From contig JAQUQN010000028.1 of assembly GCA_028716065.1 (NCBI GenBank), positions 1 through 11,379 of the forward strand: 11,379 nucleotides of DNA, given 5' to 3'. Numbering within the stretch: position 1 is the first letter of the stretch; each line of letters starts with the position of its first letter. The position numbers were made by a program, and so were the translations under genes. This document shows, piece by piece, positions 1 through 6,770 of this stretch. The notes under the pieces were generated by a model. That model saw only the letters and a list, made by a program, of their open reading frames with translations. It ran no database searches and was not told the DNA's origin. The DNA is from Candidatus Omnitrophota bacterium. GTDB lineage: Bacteria > Omnitrophota > Gorgyraeia > 2-01-FULL-45-10.

Positions 1-1472
1 TGGAAATGCATGTACTTGCCCAACATGAGCCGCGTCTGGGCGTCTATCGCCGGTGTCGAGCCCAGTGTCGCAGCCGCGAACGGCACCATCAGCCACTGCG
101 TGAACATGAGGATATTCCTGTGAGGCTTCACGTCCTTGGGTCTCGGCGGTAATAACCTCAAACTGATGAACATGCTTATGAAGAGCGTGACTGCCGTTAC
201 CCTTATGACGGCGGCCGACATGCTCGGAAGATTATAACCTATCGCCGTCTGCCTGAAGATGCCGCCGCCGAGAATAATGGGCAGCGGCGCAATGAACGTA
301 ACTATTATCGCCCAGACCGCCCAGGTGTAATGGCTTTCAAGAAGATGAAAGCCGCGGCGTATCTTTCGCCTTAAAGGTATCTTGTTATTCTTCATGAATC
401 CCATCATGACGAACGGAAAATTCTCGACACCCCACGCCCACCTCCTCTTCTGCTGGTACTGTTTCACTATCGTTGGGATTATCTTCTTTGCCGTGGCAAC
501 GTCCATCGACACCGTGACGTACATGGGCATGACCGAATAATCGCCGTTATAATGCAGAAAGCATTTCCAGTATATCGCCGAATCGTCCGAGATCATGTCG
601 ACGGGCCAGTATCCGACCTCTACCAGCGCTTTAAAACTCATGCTGTGGCTGGAGAAGGTCACGAATTTTTCTAGCCTCATGGACTCTATCATCTGCATGA
701 AGCTGGAGCCAAGTTCGATTATGCGCGCTATCGAGCGCGCGTGCCAGATATTATTGTGGTATACGGGAATCGGCTGATAACTGGCCCTGGTTCTCTTGGG
801 GTTCGTGATATAGTGATAGGCAAGGCAGCCGAAATATTCCCTCTCCGCGCAGGTATCGGCGTCAAAACAGGAGACTATTGTATGCTCGTAAGCTATCTTC
901 TTGGAATCTACGAATTCTTTTAACATCTTAGCGGCCCACGTGGCATTCGCTCCCTTAGTTCTCGCCTCACCTGGAATATTATCGGGATGCCTGGTGATCA
1001 AAAAGGCGTAAAAACTCTTTTCATATTTATTCTTGAGAAAATTGATATTTTCCCAGACCTCTTCTCCGGCACGCTCCTCCGCGGTAAGGACGACTATCAT
1101 CTTCTCCCTGGGATAGTTCGAAGCTATCAGGGCCTCTACCGAAGGCGCCAGGACATCAAGCCCTTCCTTATATATAGGAAATATCACCGCATGATAAAGG
1201 TCTTTGCACTCCAGGGAATGTCTCTTGCCCAACCGTTCACACCTGTGAAGCCAGTTCACTCCCTTTTCCTTTCCCAACCTCCTGTAGGCTATCACCATGA
1301 GCGTCGTGAGATATCCGACCCTTGTCGCCCAATAAAGATCGAATACGATTATGAATATGGCCACCCATATGGGCTTTACGATGGCCAGGACGGAAAGCCC
1401 TATGAGCGTAGTCCACGTCATGAGGCCTGGCATGATCTCGAACATGCGCCTGTAGAACTTATCGTTTTTCAT
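1..1472 (-). CDS. Membrane-associated family 2 glycosyltransferase, processive type (3' end outside window)
   Basis: A continuous frame read on the minus strand gives 490 residues and leaves the window before its stop. A hydrophobic N-terminal segment (about 20-62) precedes a GT-A-like cytoplasmic domain. This carries FDAD at 203-206 (DxD, nucleotide-sugar and metal binding), SDD at 295-297 (likely catalytic base region) and QKRRW at 341-345 (a QxxRW motif). At least three hydrophobic segments follow (about 384-402, 418-438, 452-470). That order is typical of cellulose-synthase-like or hyaluronan-synthase-like enzymes, which polymerise sugars at the inner membrane and often extrude the product. 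The sugar and polymer cannot be told. The start ATG at 1472 lies inside the end of the PEGA-protein gene, a 14-bp overlap that suggests translational coupling. GT2 membership is strong; processivity is inferred from QxxRW plus the membrane helices. Confidence 0.88.
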   Translation of the reverse strand, partial: MKNDKFYRRMFEIMPGLMTWTTLIGLSVLAIVKPIWVAIFIIVFDLYWATRVGYLTTLMVIAYRRLGKEKGVNWLHRCERLGKRHSLECKDLYHAVIFPIYKEGLDVLAPSVEALIASNYPREKMIVVLTAEERAGEEVWENINFLKNKYEKSFYAFLITRHPDNIPGEARTKGANATWAAKMLKEFVDSKKIAYEHTIVSCFDADTCAEREYFGCLAYHYITNPKRTRASYQPIPVYHNNIWHARSIARIIELGSSFMQMIESMRLEKFVTFSSHSMSFKALVEVGYWPVDMISDDSAIYWKCFLHYNGDYSVMPMYVTVSMDVATAKKIIPTIVKQYQQKRRWAWGVENFPFVMMGFMKNNKIPLRRKIRRGFHLLESHYTWAVWAIIVTFIAPLPIILGGGIFRQTAIGYNLPSMSAAVIRVTAVTLFISMFISLRLLPPRPKDVKPHRNILMFTQWLMVPFAAATLGSTPAIDAQTRLMLGKYMHF

Positions 1473-2445
1473 TTCCCGTATCGAAACCTTTCATGAACCT
1501 CTGAATAAAATTATCAAGGAATCTCTGTCTTAAATCAAGCCTGTAGATATATGTTCCATTCTTTGAGCCGGAAGTCTGCTGCGGACCGGATTCGGAGCCG
1601 AAATCTATAAAATATAAGGAATCGTTCGCGTCATCATAATATATCGTGCTGGGATTCCTGACGAACCTGTACAACGTCACGACATTCCTCGATAATGCCC
1701 CACCGCTCAGCTCGGCCGCGTTTATATCCTTATCCGTCACAAAGATGATGTGCCTTGAATCGGAATACCAGAATACATCTGATATCTGACTTATGCTATC
1801 CAGTAATTTCTCTATCCTTATATTTCCAATGGCCTTCGCCGTATTATCTTCCACGTTCAAATGGGCTATCCATATATGATACTTGTCGAAGAACAATATC
1901 TTCCGGCCGTCGAGGGATACCTTCTTATCAATTATGTCATCCGGCCATTCGGAATAGGCGGATATCTTCCTGAAATTGTCCCCGTCCATGTTCGATTTAA
2001 AGAGCCCCTCTTTTGTCATGTAGAAGATATCGTTCCTGTCGCTTATAAAAAAGTCCACCGTCTCGCATTCGCCAATCCTCTTGATATCCTTTGCCACGGG
2101 AAAGAGGACTATATCCTCCGCCTGGGTTACCATGTTGGGCTTGACAGACAGCTCCTTCTGCCAGGGATAAAAACCGTCTTTTTTTACCTCGATATTGTAT
2201 GAACCGGGCTTCAACTCTTCTATCCTTGAGGGGCTGAGGTCCTTGAATGCGCGGCCGTTCACGTAGATGTTCGCGCCTGCGGGATTTGTCTTGATGGATA
2301 TTATGCCTGTCTTATATATGCGCAATTTGCCATAGTCTATCTTATATCCCAGCGAATACGACAGGACTATCGGCAATAAAATTATGAATAATGCCACGGA
2401 AAAATAAAACGCTATGGCTCTTTTTATCTTGTCGCTTTCATACAT
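1459..2445 (-). CDS. PEGA-domain membrane-anchored protein
   Basis: This gene encodes 328 residues. A short basic N-terminus is followed by one hydrophobic segment (about 11-33) with no obvious cleavage site, so the rest is probably held outside the inner membrane by a signal anchor. Residues about 47-116 form a PEGA domain: TNPAGANIYVNGR, then PSRIEELKPGSYNIEVKKDGF, with the usual 'P-x-G-A-x-I-x-V-N-G' and 'L-x-P-G-x-Y' pattern. Residues about 120-328 contain repeated short beta-like stretches with D/N-rich turns (for example near 'MDGDNFRKI' and 'SLDGRKILFFDKYHIWIA'). These resemble blades of a TolB- or WD-like propeller, but this is only a visual impression. PEGA domains are linked to S-layer or surface proteins; no enzymatic role is evident. 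It overlaps rlmN by 8 bp upstream and the glycosyltransferase gene by 14 bp downstream, so it is probably co-translated with both. Confidence 0.8.
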   Translation of the reverse strand: MYESDKIKRAIAFYFSVALFIILLPIVLSYSLGYKIDYGKLRIYKTGIISIKTNPAGANIYVNGRAFKDLSPSRIEELKPGSYNIEVKKDGFYPWQKELSVKPNMVTQAEDIVLFPVAKDIKRIGECETVDFFISDRNDIFYMTKEGLFKSNMDGDNFRKISAYSEWPDDIIDKKVSLDGRKILFFDKYHIWIAHLNVEDNTAKAIGNIRIEKLLDSISQISDVFWYSDSRHIIFVTDKDINAAELSGGALSRNVVTLYRFVRNPSTIYYDDANDSLYFIDFGSESGPQQTSGSKNGTYIYRLDLRQRFLDNFIQRFMKGFDTGNEKR

Positions 2446-3472
2446 GGTTATATCCTATTCTCAACTGCCCGCAGCCCGCGTCTATCCCCTCTCCCTTGGA
2501 TTTTCTATGCGTGATATTTATGCCGTTGTCTTTTAAGGTTTTGACAAAAACCTCTATCTCCTTTTTGGACGGGCCCTCGTAACCTTTCGCCTTTATCTGG
2601 TTGTATGATATCGTATTTACCTTGCACTTCATGCCTTTTAAAAGGCCCGCCAGTTTCAACGCGTCTGCCTTCGAAGAGTTCACGTCTTTAATGAGAACAT
2701 ATTCGAAGGTGATGATCCTTTTGGTCGCTTCCGTGTAAGACCGGCACGCCTCCATCAGACTCTTAAGCGGATACCTTTTATTTATAGGCACTAACCTGGA
2801 CCTTATCACGTCATCCGCCGAATGCAGCGATATCGATAATTCCACCTGAAGGCCTTCTTCCTTGAGGCGCTCTATCCCGGGCAACAGCCCGCATGTCGAT
2901 ATTGTGATCTTCCTGGCGCCCATGTTGAAACCGGCCTTATCATTGAATACCCTGATGGCGCCGATGAGATTATCGTAATTATCCAACGGCTCGCCTATTC
3001 CCATGAATACAAGATTGGTTATGGGTAAAGCGCTCTTCCGCGATTTTATATAAAGCACTTCATCCAGTATCTCGGAAACCTTTAGATTGCGTACGAAACC
3101 GAATGCGGAACTTGCGCAAAAGACGCATCCGAATTTACACCCAACCTGCGACGAAAGGCATATCGTATTGCGGCGGCCTTCCGGCAGGAATACCGTTTCG
3201 ATGGTGTTGGCGTCCTCCAATTTAAAAAGATATTTTGTCGTGCCGTCTTTCGAGGATTTAGAGTCTAGAAGCGCCGGATGCGTTATGTGAAATCTCTTCT
3301 TGAGGGTCTCTCGCAAGGGAGAAGGAATATCGCTCATCCCGTCGAAAGATTTAACGCCAACCTTGAAGAGCCATCTCCATATCTGAGCGGCCCTGTATCG
3401 CGCCTCACCCATCGCCTCCAGGACTGTCTCCAGTTCCGATTTTGATAAACTTTTTATATCGGTCTTATTCAT
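2438..3472 (-). CDS. rlmN: RlmN: dual-specificity 23S rRNA A2503 / tRNA A37 C2-methyltransferase
   Basis: A full-length radical SAM methyltransferase of 344 residues. The family methylates C2 of A2503 in 23S rRNA and A37 in some tRNAs, using two S-adenosylmethionines and a methylated cysteine. The iron-sulfur motif CKFGCVFC lies at 112-119 (CxxxCxxC: C112, C116, C119). The family's SSQVGC lead-in is at 107-112. GIGEPLDN at 158-165 is the SAM-binding 'GxGEP' segment. C334 in DAGCGQL is the methyl-carrying cysteine (equivalent to E. coli C355), and C105 sits where E. coli has C118. The ATG at 3472 starts the usual short helical N-terminal domain; no strong Shine-Dalgarno is visible. It stops at TGA exactly where the family ends, which argues that TGA is a true stop here. 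It is the first gene of the rlmN-PEGA-glycosyltransferase operon, and foldback repeat copy A lies just upstream. Confidence 0.96.
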   Translation of the reverse strand: MNKTDIKSLSKSELETVLEAMGEARYRAAQIWRWLFKVGVKSFDGMSDIPSPLRETLKKRFHITHPALLDSKSSKDGTTKYLFKLEDANTIETVFLPEGRRNTICLSSQVGCKFGCVFCASSAFGFVRNLKVSEILDEVLYIKSRKSALPITNLVFMGIGEPLDNYDNLIGAIRVFNDKAGFNMGARKITISTCGLLPGIERLKEEGLQVELSISLHSADDVIRSRLVPINKRYPLKSLMEACRSYTEATKRIITFEYVLIKDVNSSKADALKLAGLLKGMKCKVNTISYNQIKAKGYEGPSKKEIEVFVKTLKDNGINITHRKSKGEGIDAGCGQLRIGYNHV

Positions 3473-3501
3473 ATGCTCAAATTTTCGGTTGCTCTGTAGA
3501 T

Positions 3502-3751
3502 AAACCTAAACCTCGTTATGTTCGCACAAGTATGCTAAAGAGCTTACAGGGAAAATGTTCCCCTCACCTTCGGTTCGGGTCGGTCTTTTGCTCAGTCGAA
3601 AAACGGGAACCTGCGGAACTCGGCCCCGTGGAAGGGGCCTCAGGCATCCTCGGTTCTTTTATTATCAAAAGGTTGTTAAATATAACCGTTTTTCTTCTTC
3701 ACAAAAGACCTAACATTTTCATTGTGCTCACTATAACTTCGGTTTAGGTTT
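3502..3751 (+). repeat. 250-bp foldback repeat, copy A (MITE-like)
   Basis: A 250-bp unit is bounded by perfect 11-bp terminal inverted repeats, AAACCTAAACC (3502-3512) and GGTTTAGGTTT (3741-3751). Nested complementary blocks run inward: 3515-3519/3733-3737, 3524-3529/3722-3727, 3552-3559/3712-3719, 3582-3590/3702-3710 (GGTCTTTTG/CAAAAGACC), 3598-3606/3686-3694 (GAAAAACGG/CCGTTTTTC), 3607-3611/3652-3656, and an apical hairpin GGCCCC-gtggaa-GGGGCC (3622-3639). The whole element can therefore fold as one long interrupted stem. A second copy lies inverted at 9655-9904. No transposase and no convincing target duplication are visible, so a non-autonomous mobile element or a structured RNA element are both possible. 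Orientation is set to plus arbitrarily. Confidence 0.85.
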
Positions 3752-3765
3752 TAATCTGATGCCAC

Positions 3766-4122
3766 TTAAACATAATTCTTAAATGCCTTAATATGAGTTT
3801 CATTGACCAGTCTTCCTTCTTTATGCCACTCTTCAATCTTAGCAGCATCAAACTTCTTTTCAAACTGTTTTATCATACGAATAGAACTAAGAACAAGCTC
3901 GAGAGCGGCCCTTTCCCCGGCGGCGATATTTCTTATAACTTCTTTTCCGTCTAGTTTAAAATCTTGTAATATTTGATAAAAAGCCAATACATTTGAAGAC
4001 TGACGATAAATTTCCCATGCCTGTTCGCGATTGTAATTAATTAATTTTCTATTTTTTCTATTTTCATATATCGCATATATAAAACTCAAAATGGCTATAA
4101 TACTACCTATAGATTCGACCAT
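3766..4122 (-). CDS. Small single-pass membrane protein, function unknown
   Basis: This gene encodes 118 residues. One hydrophobic segment at about 4-20 (SIGSIIAILSFIYAIY) is followed by a basic stretch (ENRKNRK), which predicts a cytoplasmic C-terminal body. That body looks mainly helical and charged, with 'NREQAWEIYRQSSNVLAFYQ' at about 30-49 and a long amphipathic region to the end. No catalytic motif is seen and I do not recognise a family. The ATG at 4122 has AAAGGCGG about 8 nt upstream, a reasonable ribosome binding site, and an upstream in-frame TAA rules out a longer start. Base composition is visibly more AT-rich than in the neighbouring genes, and the gene sits between foldback repeat A and element C. 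It may therefore be accessory DNA inserted between two conserved operons. Confidence 0.65.
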   Translation of the reverse strand: MVESIGSIIAILSFIYAIYENRKNRKLINYNREQAWEIYRQSSNVLAFYQILQDFKLDGKEVIRNIAAGERAALELVLSSIRMIKQFEKKFDAAKIEEWHKEGRLVNETHIKAFKNYV

Positions 4123-4201
4123 ATTATCCGCCTTTCATATGAAAATTTTTTAATCTCTCTTCAAAAATTCCATAAATATTTGTATCCAGCGCATTTTTGG
4201 C

Positions 4202-4428
4202 AAATTTTTCGGCTCTGCTATGTAAAGGGGACCCCCGAGGCCGACGTGCCGAGCAGGACGTAAAAATTGCGAGCGGGCACGGTTTTTTTGCCTCCTATAT
4301 ACCTTTATACCTTATATGCAAAAAAGAGCGAGCGATTTTTCCGAGCGCAATTTTCCTCGCCGGGGAAAATTGCGCGTTCCGGCGAGGCACTCGGCCGAGA
4401 GGGGAACCTTACCACAGCCGAAAAATTT
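4202..4428. repeat. Foldback element C with nested inverted arms
   Basis: The outer arms are AAATTTTTCGGC (4202-4213) and GCCGAAAAATTT (4417-4428), a perfect 12-bp match. A second nested pair is GGCCGA/GTGCC (4239-4250, one bulge) with GGCAC/TCGGCC (4386-4396). The interior holds a perfect 12-bp hairpin, GCGCAATTTTCC (4345-4356) with GGAAAATTGCGC (4364-4375). A competing hairpin, CTCGCCGG (4356-4363) with CCGGCGAG (4379-4386), overlaps it. The sequence is unrelated to the 250-bp repeat but similar in size and plan. It abuts the stop codon of the metS-like gene, so it could also affect the 3' end of that operon's mRNA; no T-tract of a classic terminator follows the stems on the minus strand. 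No gene is seen between 4123 and 4428. Confidence 0.7.
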
Positions 4429-4533
4429 TCAATCCACTCTCTTTTTCGTAAATATCTGCCAGAAACAGAATGCGACGAGACTAAAGATAAAACCCCATGA
4501 AAGCGTCAGAAATATCCAGCCGGAGGGCCTCAT
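4429..4533 (-). CDS. MetS-like small subunit of the NSS transporter (34 residues)
   Basis: A very short gene starts at ATG 4533-4531 and overlaps the transporter's TGA by 4 bp (ATGA). A strong Shine-Dalgarno, GAGGAGGAAG, lies just upstream inside the transporter's last codons. The product starts MRPSGWIFLTLSWGF, continues as one hydrophobic helix (about 6-27, rich in Trp and Phe), and ends in a basic tail (TKKRVD). Many bacterial sodium symporters of the neurotransmitter family have such a one-helix companion. The studied case is MetS, which Corynebacterium glutamicum MetP needs for methionine and alanine uptake. This protein is shorter than that MetS (about 60 residues), so the assignment rests on position, translational coupling and single-helix form, not clear sequence identity. 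Its stop codon touches foldback element C. Confidence 0.75.
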   Translation of the reverse strand: MRPSGWIFLTLSWGFIFSLVAFCFWQIFTKKRVD

Positions 4534-6086
4534 GTCTTCCTCCTCTTTCTTTTCCTGCTCCATGCTATCTTGACCATGACGGCCAAAGCCATGAATATCA
4601 TGAGCAGGAAAACTCTCGTGGCGAGAACAAAAGGCCTATCGGCCTCGGCCACATTCTTCATCAGTATAGTTGGAACGCCTTCCTGATAAAACCAGAAACC
4701 CAGTATCAAGAAGAGAAAAAGCGGCGTTATATACTTTATGACAAATTTGTAAAACACGGGTATTTCCATGTCGGCGCCGTGATGTATCTCCTTCCAGGCC
4801 TTCTCCATTCCGAAAACCCACACGAAGAGGATCGTCTCTATGGTGGCGAACAGGACCAGGCAGAACGTACCTCCCCAGAAATCCAGTTCGTTCACCACGC
4901 CTTTCCCTAAGAAAAATATAGCCGGCTGGCAGAGCATGAAGCTGATGATTCCGAAAATGGTCACGGCCCTCTTTCTTGTTATATCGAACTCGTCTTCCAG
5001 GAAGGCTATAGTGGGCTGCGCCAGGGATACGGAAGAAGTTATGCCGGCCAGAAACAGTAAGAGGAACCACAGGCACCCGAAGAAGACCCCCCATATCATC
5101 TTGCTGAATATCAAAGGCATGGTAACGAAACCGAGGTTAAAGGCTCCGCTCTTTGCCACCGCCTCTATCTGGCCGGGACCGAAGAATATGAAAGCCGCCG
5201 GAATTATTATGCTGCCTCCCAGAACCACCTCGGTCATCTCATTCGTGCCGACAGCTGAAAGGCCGGACAGGACGACATCATCGCCTTTTGAAAGATAACT
5301 GGCGTAGGTCAGTATGACGCCTATACCCACACTGAGCGTGAAGAATATCTGGCCGGCGGCGGCCAGCCATACCTTCGCGCTTTTGAGGGCGCTGAAATCG
5401 GGGTTCCACAAAAATCCAAGGCCGTTTATGAGGTTCCATGACGGTTTCGCTGGATCCGGCGCGCCCAGCGTCAGGACCCTTATCATGAGTATTATTCCGC
5501 ATATGAAGATAAGCGGCATCGCTATCTTGCATAACTTTTCTATGCCGCCCCTTATGCCGTAGTATATGACGGCCATGTTCGCGAAGAAAGTTATCAGGAA
5601 AAAAGGATACGCGGGAAGAGGCACGGAAAAGAAACTGTTCGATTCAAGGCCCTGAAAGCCTCTCAGGAACGATTGCATCGCCCCCTCCGTGGTCGCTGGC
5701 GCGTACTTACCCGTAAGGGCAAAAAAACTGTAGGCAAGCGTCCACGACTCTATATAGGAATAATATATGAATATTATGAATGGTCCGAAGATACCTATCA
5801 CGCCGAAATATTTTATGAAACGGTTCTTTTGCCACATCGTGTGAAATATGCCGGGCGCCGTCCCGTGCTCAAAACCGCCTCCGAACCTGCCCAGCGTCCA
5901 TTCGATCCACATCAAGGGTATGCCCAGGAGAAAGAGCGATATGAAGTAGGGTATCATGAAGGCGCCGCCGCCGTTGGAAGCGGCCTGGACCGGGAACCTC
6001 AGGAAATTACCCAGGCCTATGGCGCTGCCGGCCACGGCCATTATTATCCCGAGGCGAGTCCCCCATGTCTGACGTTTCCTAGCCAT
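4530..6086 (-). CDS. LeuT-type sodium-dependent amino acid symporter (NSS/SLC6 family)
   Basis: A full-length 518-residue symporter with a LeuT-fold core, very similar to Aquifex LeuT. Through TM1 even the numbering matches (W8, G20, A22, N27; GSAIGLGNFLRFP at 20-32). It should carry a small amino acid inward with sodium across the inner membrane. TM3 has YYSYIESW (108-115; Y109 equals LeuT Y108). TM6 has FFTLSVGIG (248-256; T250 and S252 equal LeuT T254 and S256). N282 equals N286, and E286 equals LeuT E290, the acid that replaces chloride. TM8 has AGITSSVSL (347-355). Pocket changes from LeuT are N21 to S21, F259 to I255 and I359 to L355, so the substrate may differ from leucine/alanine. 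A good ribosome site (AGAGGT) precedes the ATG at 6086. It lies 18 bp after the MFS gene and overlaps the metS-like gene by 4 bp. Confidence 0.95.
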   Translation of the reverse strand: MARKRQTWGTRLGIIMAVAGSAIGLGNFLRFPVQAASNGGGAFMIPYFISLFLLGIPLMWIEWTLGRFGGGFEHGTAPGIFHTMWQKNRFIKYFGVIGIFGPFIIFIYYSYIESWTLAYSFFALTGKYAPATTEGAMQSFLRGFQGLESNSFFSVPLPAYPFFLITFFANMAVIYYGIRGGIEKLCKIAMPLIFICGIILMIRVLTLGAPDPAKPSWNLINGLGFLWNPDFSALKSAKVWLAAAGQIFFTLSVGIGVILTYASYLSKGDDVVLSGLSAVGTNEMTEVVLGGSIIIPAAFIFFGPGQIEAVAKSGAFNLGFVTMPLIFSKMIWGVFFGCLWFLLLFLAGITSSVSLAQPTIAFLEDEFDITRKRAVTIFGIISFMLCQPAIFFLGKGVVNELDFWGGTFCLVLFATIETILFVWVFGMEKAWKEIHHGADMEIPVFYKFVIKYITPLFLFLILGFWFYQEGVPTILMKNVAEADRPFVLATRVFLLMIFMALAVMVKIAWSRKRKRRKT

Positions 6087-6104
6087 TCAAGACCTCTATT
6101 CTTT

Positions 6105-6755
6105 TTAATCCTCAGGCGGCATGGCCAGTTCCGTCGCCGCCTCAACCGCGCTCCTGACTTCCGGTATGATGCCCATCTTCATGTATATAGGCCTTATGGC
6201 CTTTCTTAATAATGGAAGATTTCTGGCGAATGCCGCCGAACCCAGCACACAGGAGATCCCTCCTATCATCAGGGTATTCTGCGCTCCTATCTTAGCGGCC
6301 AATATGCCGGCCAGGAGGCTCCCGAAAGGCAGCATCCCGATGAACGACATGGCGTAAAAGCTCATGACACGGCCGCGTTTATTATCATCGACTATCGTCT
6401 GCAGGACCGTGTTGCTGGAAGCCGCATGGACGATCATTCCAAAACCGACAAAAGGTATCACCACTAGCGAAAGCGCTATACTTTTAGACAACGCGAAGAT
6501 GATGAGTGCCAGGCCAAAGATCGCCGATGCCATCGCTATGTGCCTGCAAAGGCCCCTGATGGTCTTCTTAGACGCCAGGTAGACCGCTCCGGCAAGAGCC
6601 CCTATGCCGGAGGCCGCCATCAGAAAACCAAATGTGCGGGCGTCGCCCTTCAGGACCTGTGTCGCGAATATGGGCATCAGGACAACATACGGCATTCCCA
6701 TTATACTGACCAGGACCAGAAGCGAGAGGATCGCTTTTATCGGACCGACCCCCAT
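6105..6755 (-). CDS. MFS exporter, C-terminal half (downstream of an in-frame TGA)
   Basis: These 216 residues correspond to TM7-12 of a major facilitator transporter of the EntS / MFS_3 type. The family hallmark DNKRGRVMSFY lies at 124-134, followed by MLPFGSLLAG at 141-150. It is in the same frame as the N-terminal half. Between the two lie only TGA and four codons (F-D-Y-V), then the ATG at 6755. Joined, the two parts make about 438 residues, a normal length for this family. No ribosome site is well placed for the ATG: AAGGA is about 16 nt upstream. Independent translation would therefore rely on reinitiation just after the TGA. Possible states are a nonsense-mutated pseudogene, a sequencing error, readthrough, or a genuine two-part transporter. 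Six helices alone are not expected to transport. Confidence 0.75.
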   Translation of the reverse strand: MGVGPIKAILSLLVLVSIMGMPYVVLMPIFATQVLKGDARTFGFLMAASGIGALAGAVYLASKKTIRGLCRHIAMASAIFGLALIIFALSKSIALSLVVIPFVGFGMIVHAASSNTVLQTIVDDNKRGRVMSFYAMSFIGMLPFGSLLAGILAAKIGAQNTLMIGGISCVLGSAAFARNLPLLRKAIRPIYMKMGIIPEVRSAVEAATELAMPPED

Positions 6756-6767
6756 GACATAATCGAA

Positions 6768-6770
6768 TCA
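6768..6770 (-). other. In-frame TGA interrupting the MFS gene
   Basis: On the minus strand the codons read CTC AAG GAC TGA TTC GAT TAT GTC ATG. The frame is open on both sides, and the sequence around it fits the family's TM6-TM7 cytoplasmic loop, where related proteins commonly have Gly (D-G-x-x-Y-V). One base change, GGA to TGA, explains the stop. TGA ends rlmN, the LeuT-like gene and the metS-like gene normally, so a genome-wide UGA-to-Gly code is unlikely. Confidence 0.9.

Noticed and set aside
3442..3747. Open frame through repeat copy A whose C-terminus matches a frame in copy B (9659-9865, minus), both ending ITVFL-x-HKRPNIFIVLTITSV.
   Set aside because: The match comes from nucleotide identity of the repeat. 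Upstream of it the two copies run in different frames because the hairpin differs in length, substitutions are not silent-biased, and no ribosome site is placed well.
3502..3751. Integron attC site or cassette array.
   Set aside because: The ends AAACCTAAACC/GGTTTAGGTTT do not fit the RYYYAAC/GTTRRRY core sites, and no integrase is present.
4123..4160. Promoter for the small membrane-protein gene (TTGAAG with a CATATG/TATGAA-like -10).
   Set aside because: The -10 match is weak and spacing ambiguous; the region is AT-rich enough for such matches by chance.
4345..4375. Classic rho-independent terminator of the malQ-metS operon.
   Set aside because: The stem is strong, but no T-run follows it on the minus strand. 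It fits better as part of foldback element C.
6768..6770. UGA reassigned to glycine (as in Gracilibacteria/SR1) or selenocysteine.
   Set aside because: TGA ends rlmN at the family's normal C-terminus and also ends two other genes here. No convincing SECIS-like stem follows, and a selenocysteine in the central MFS loop is not expected.
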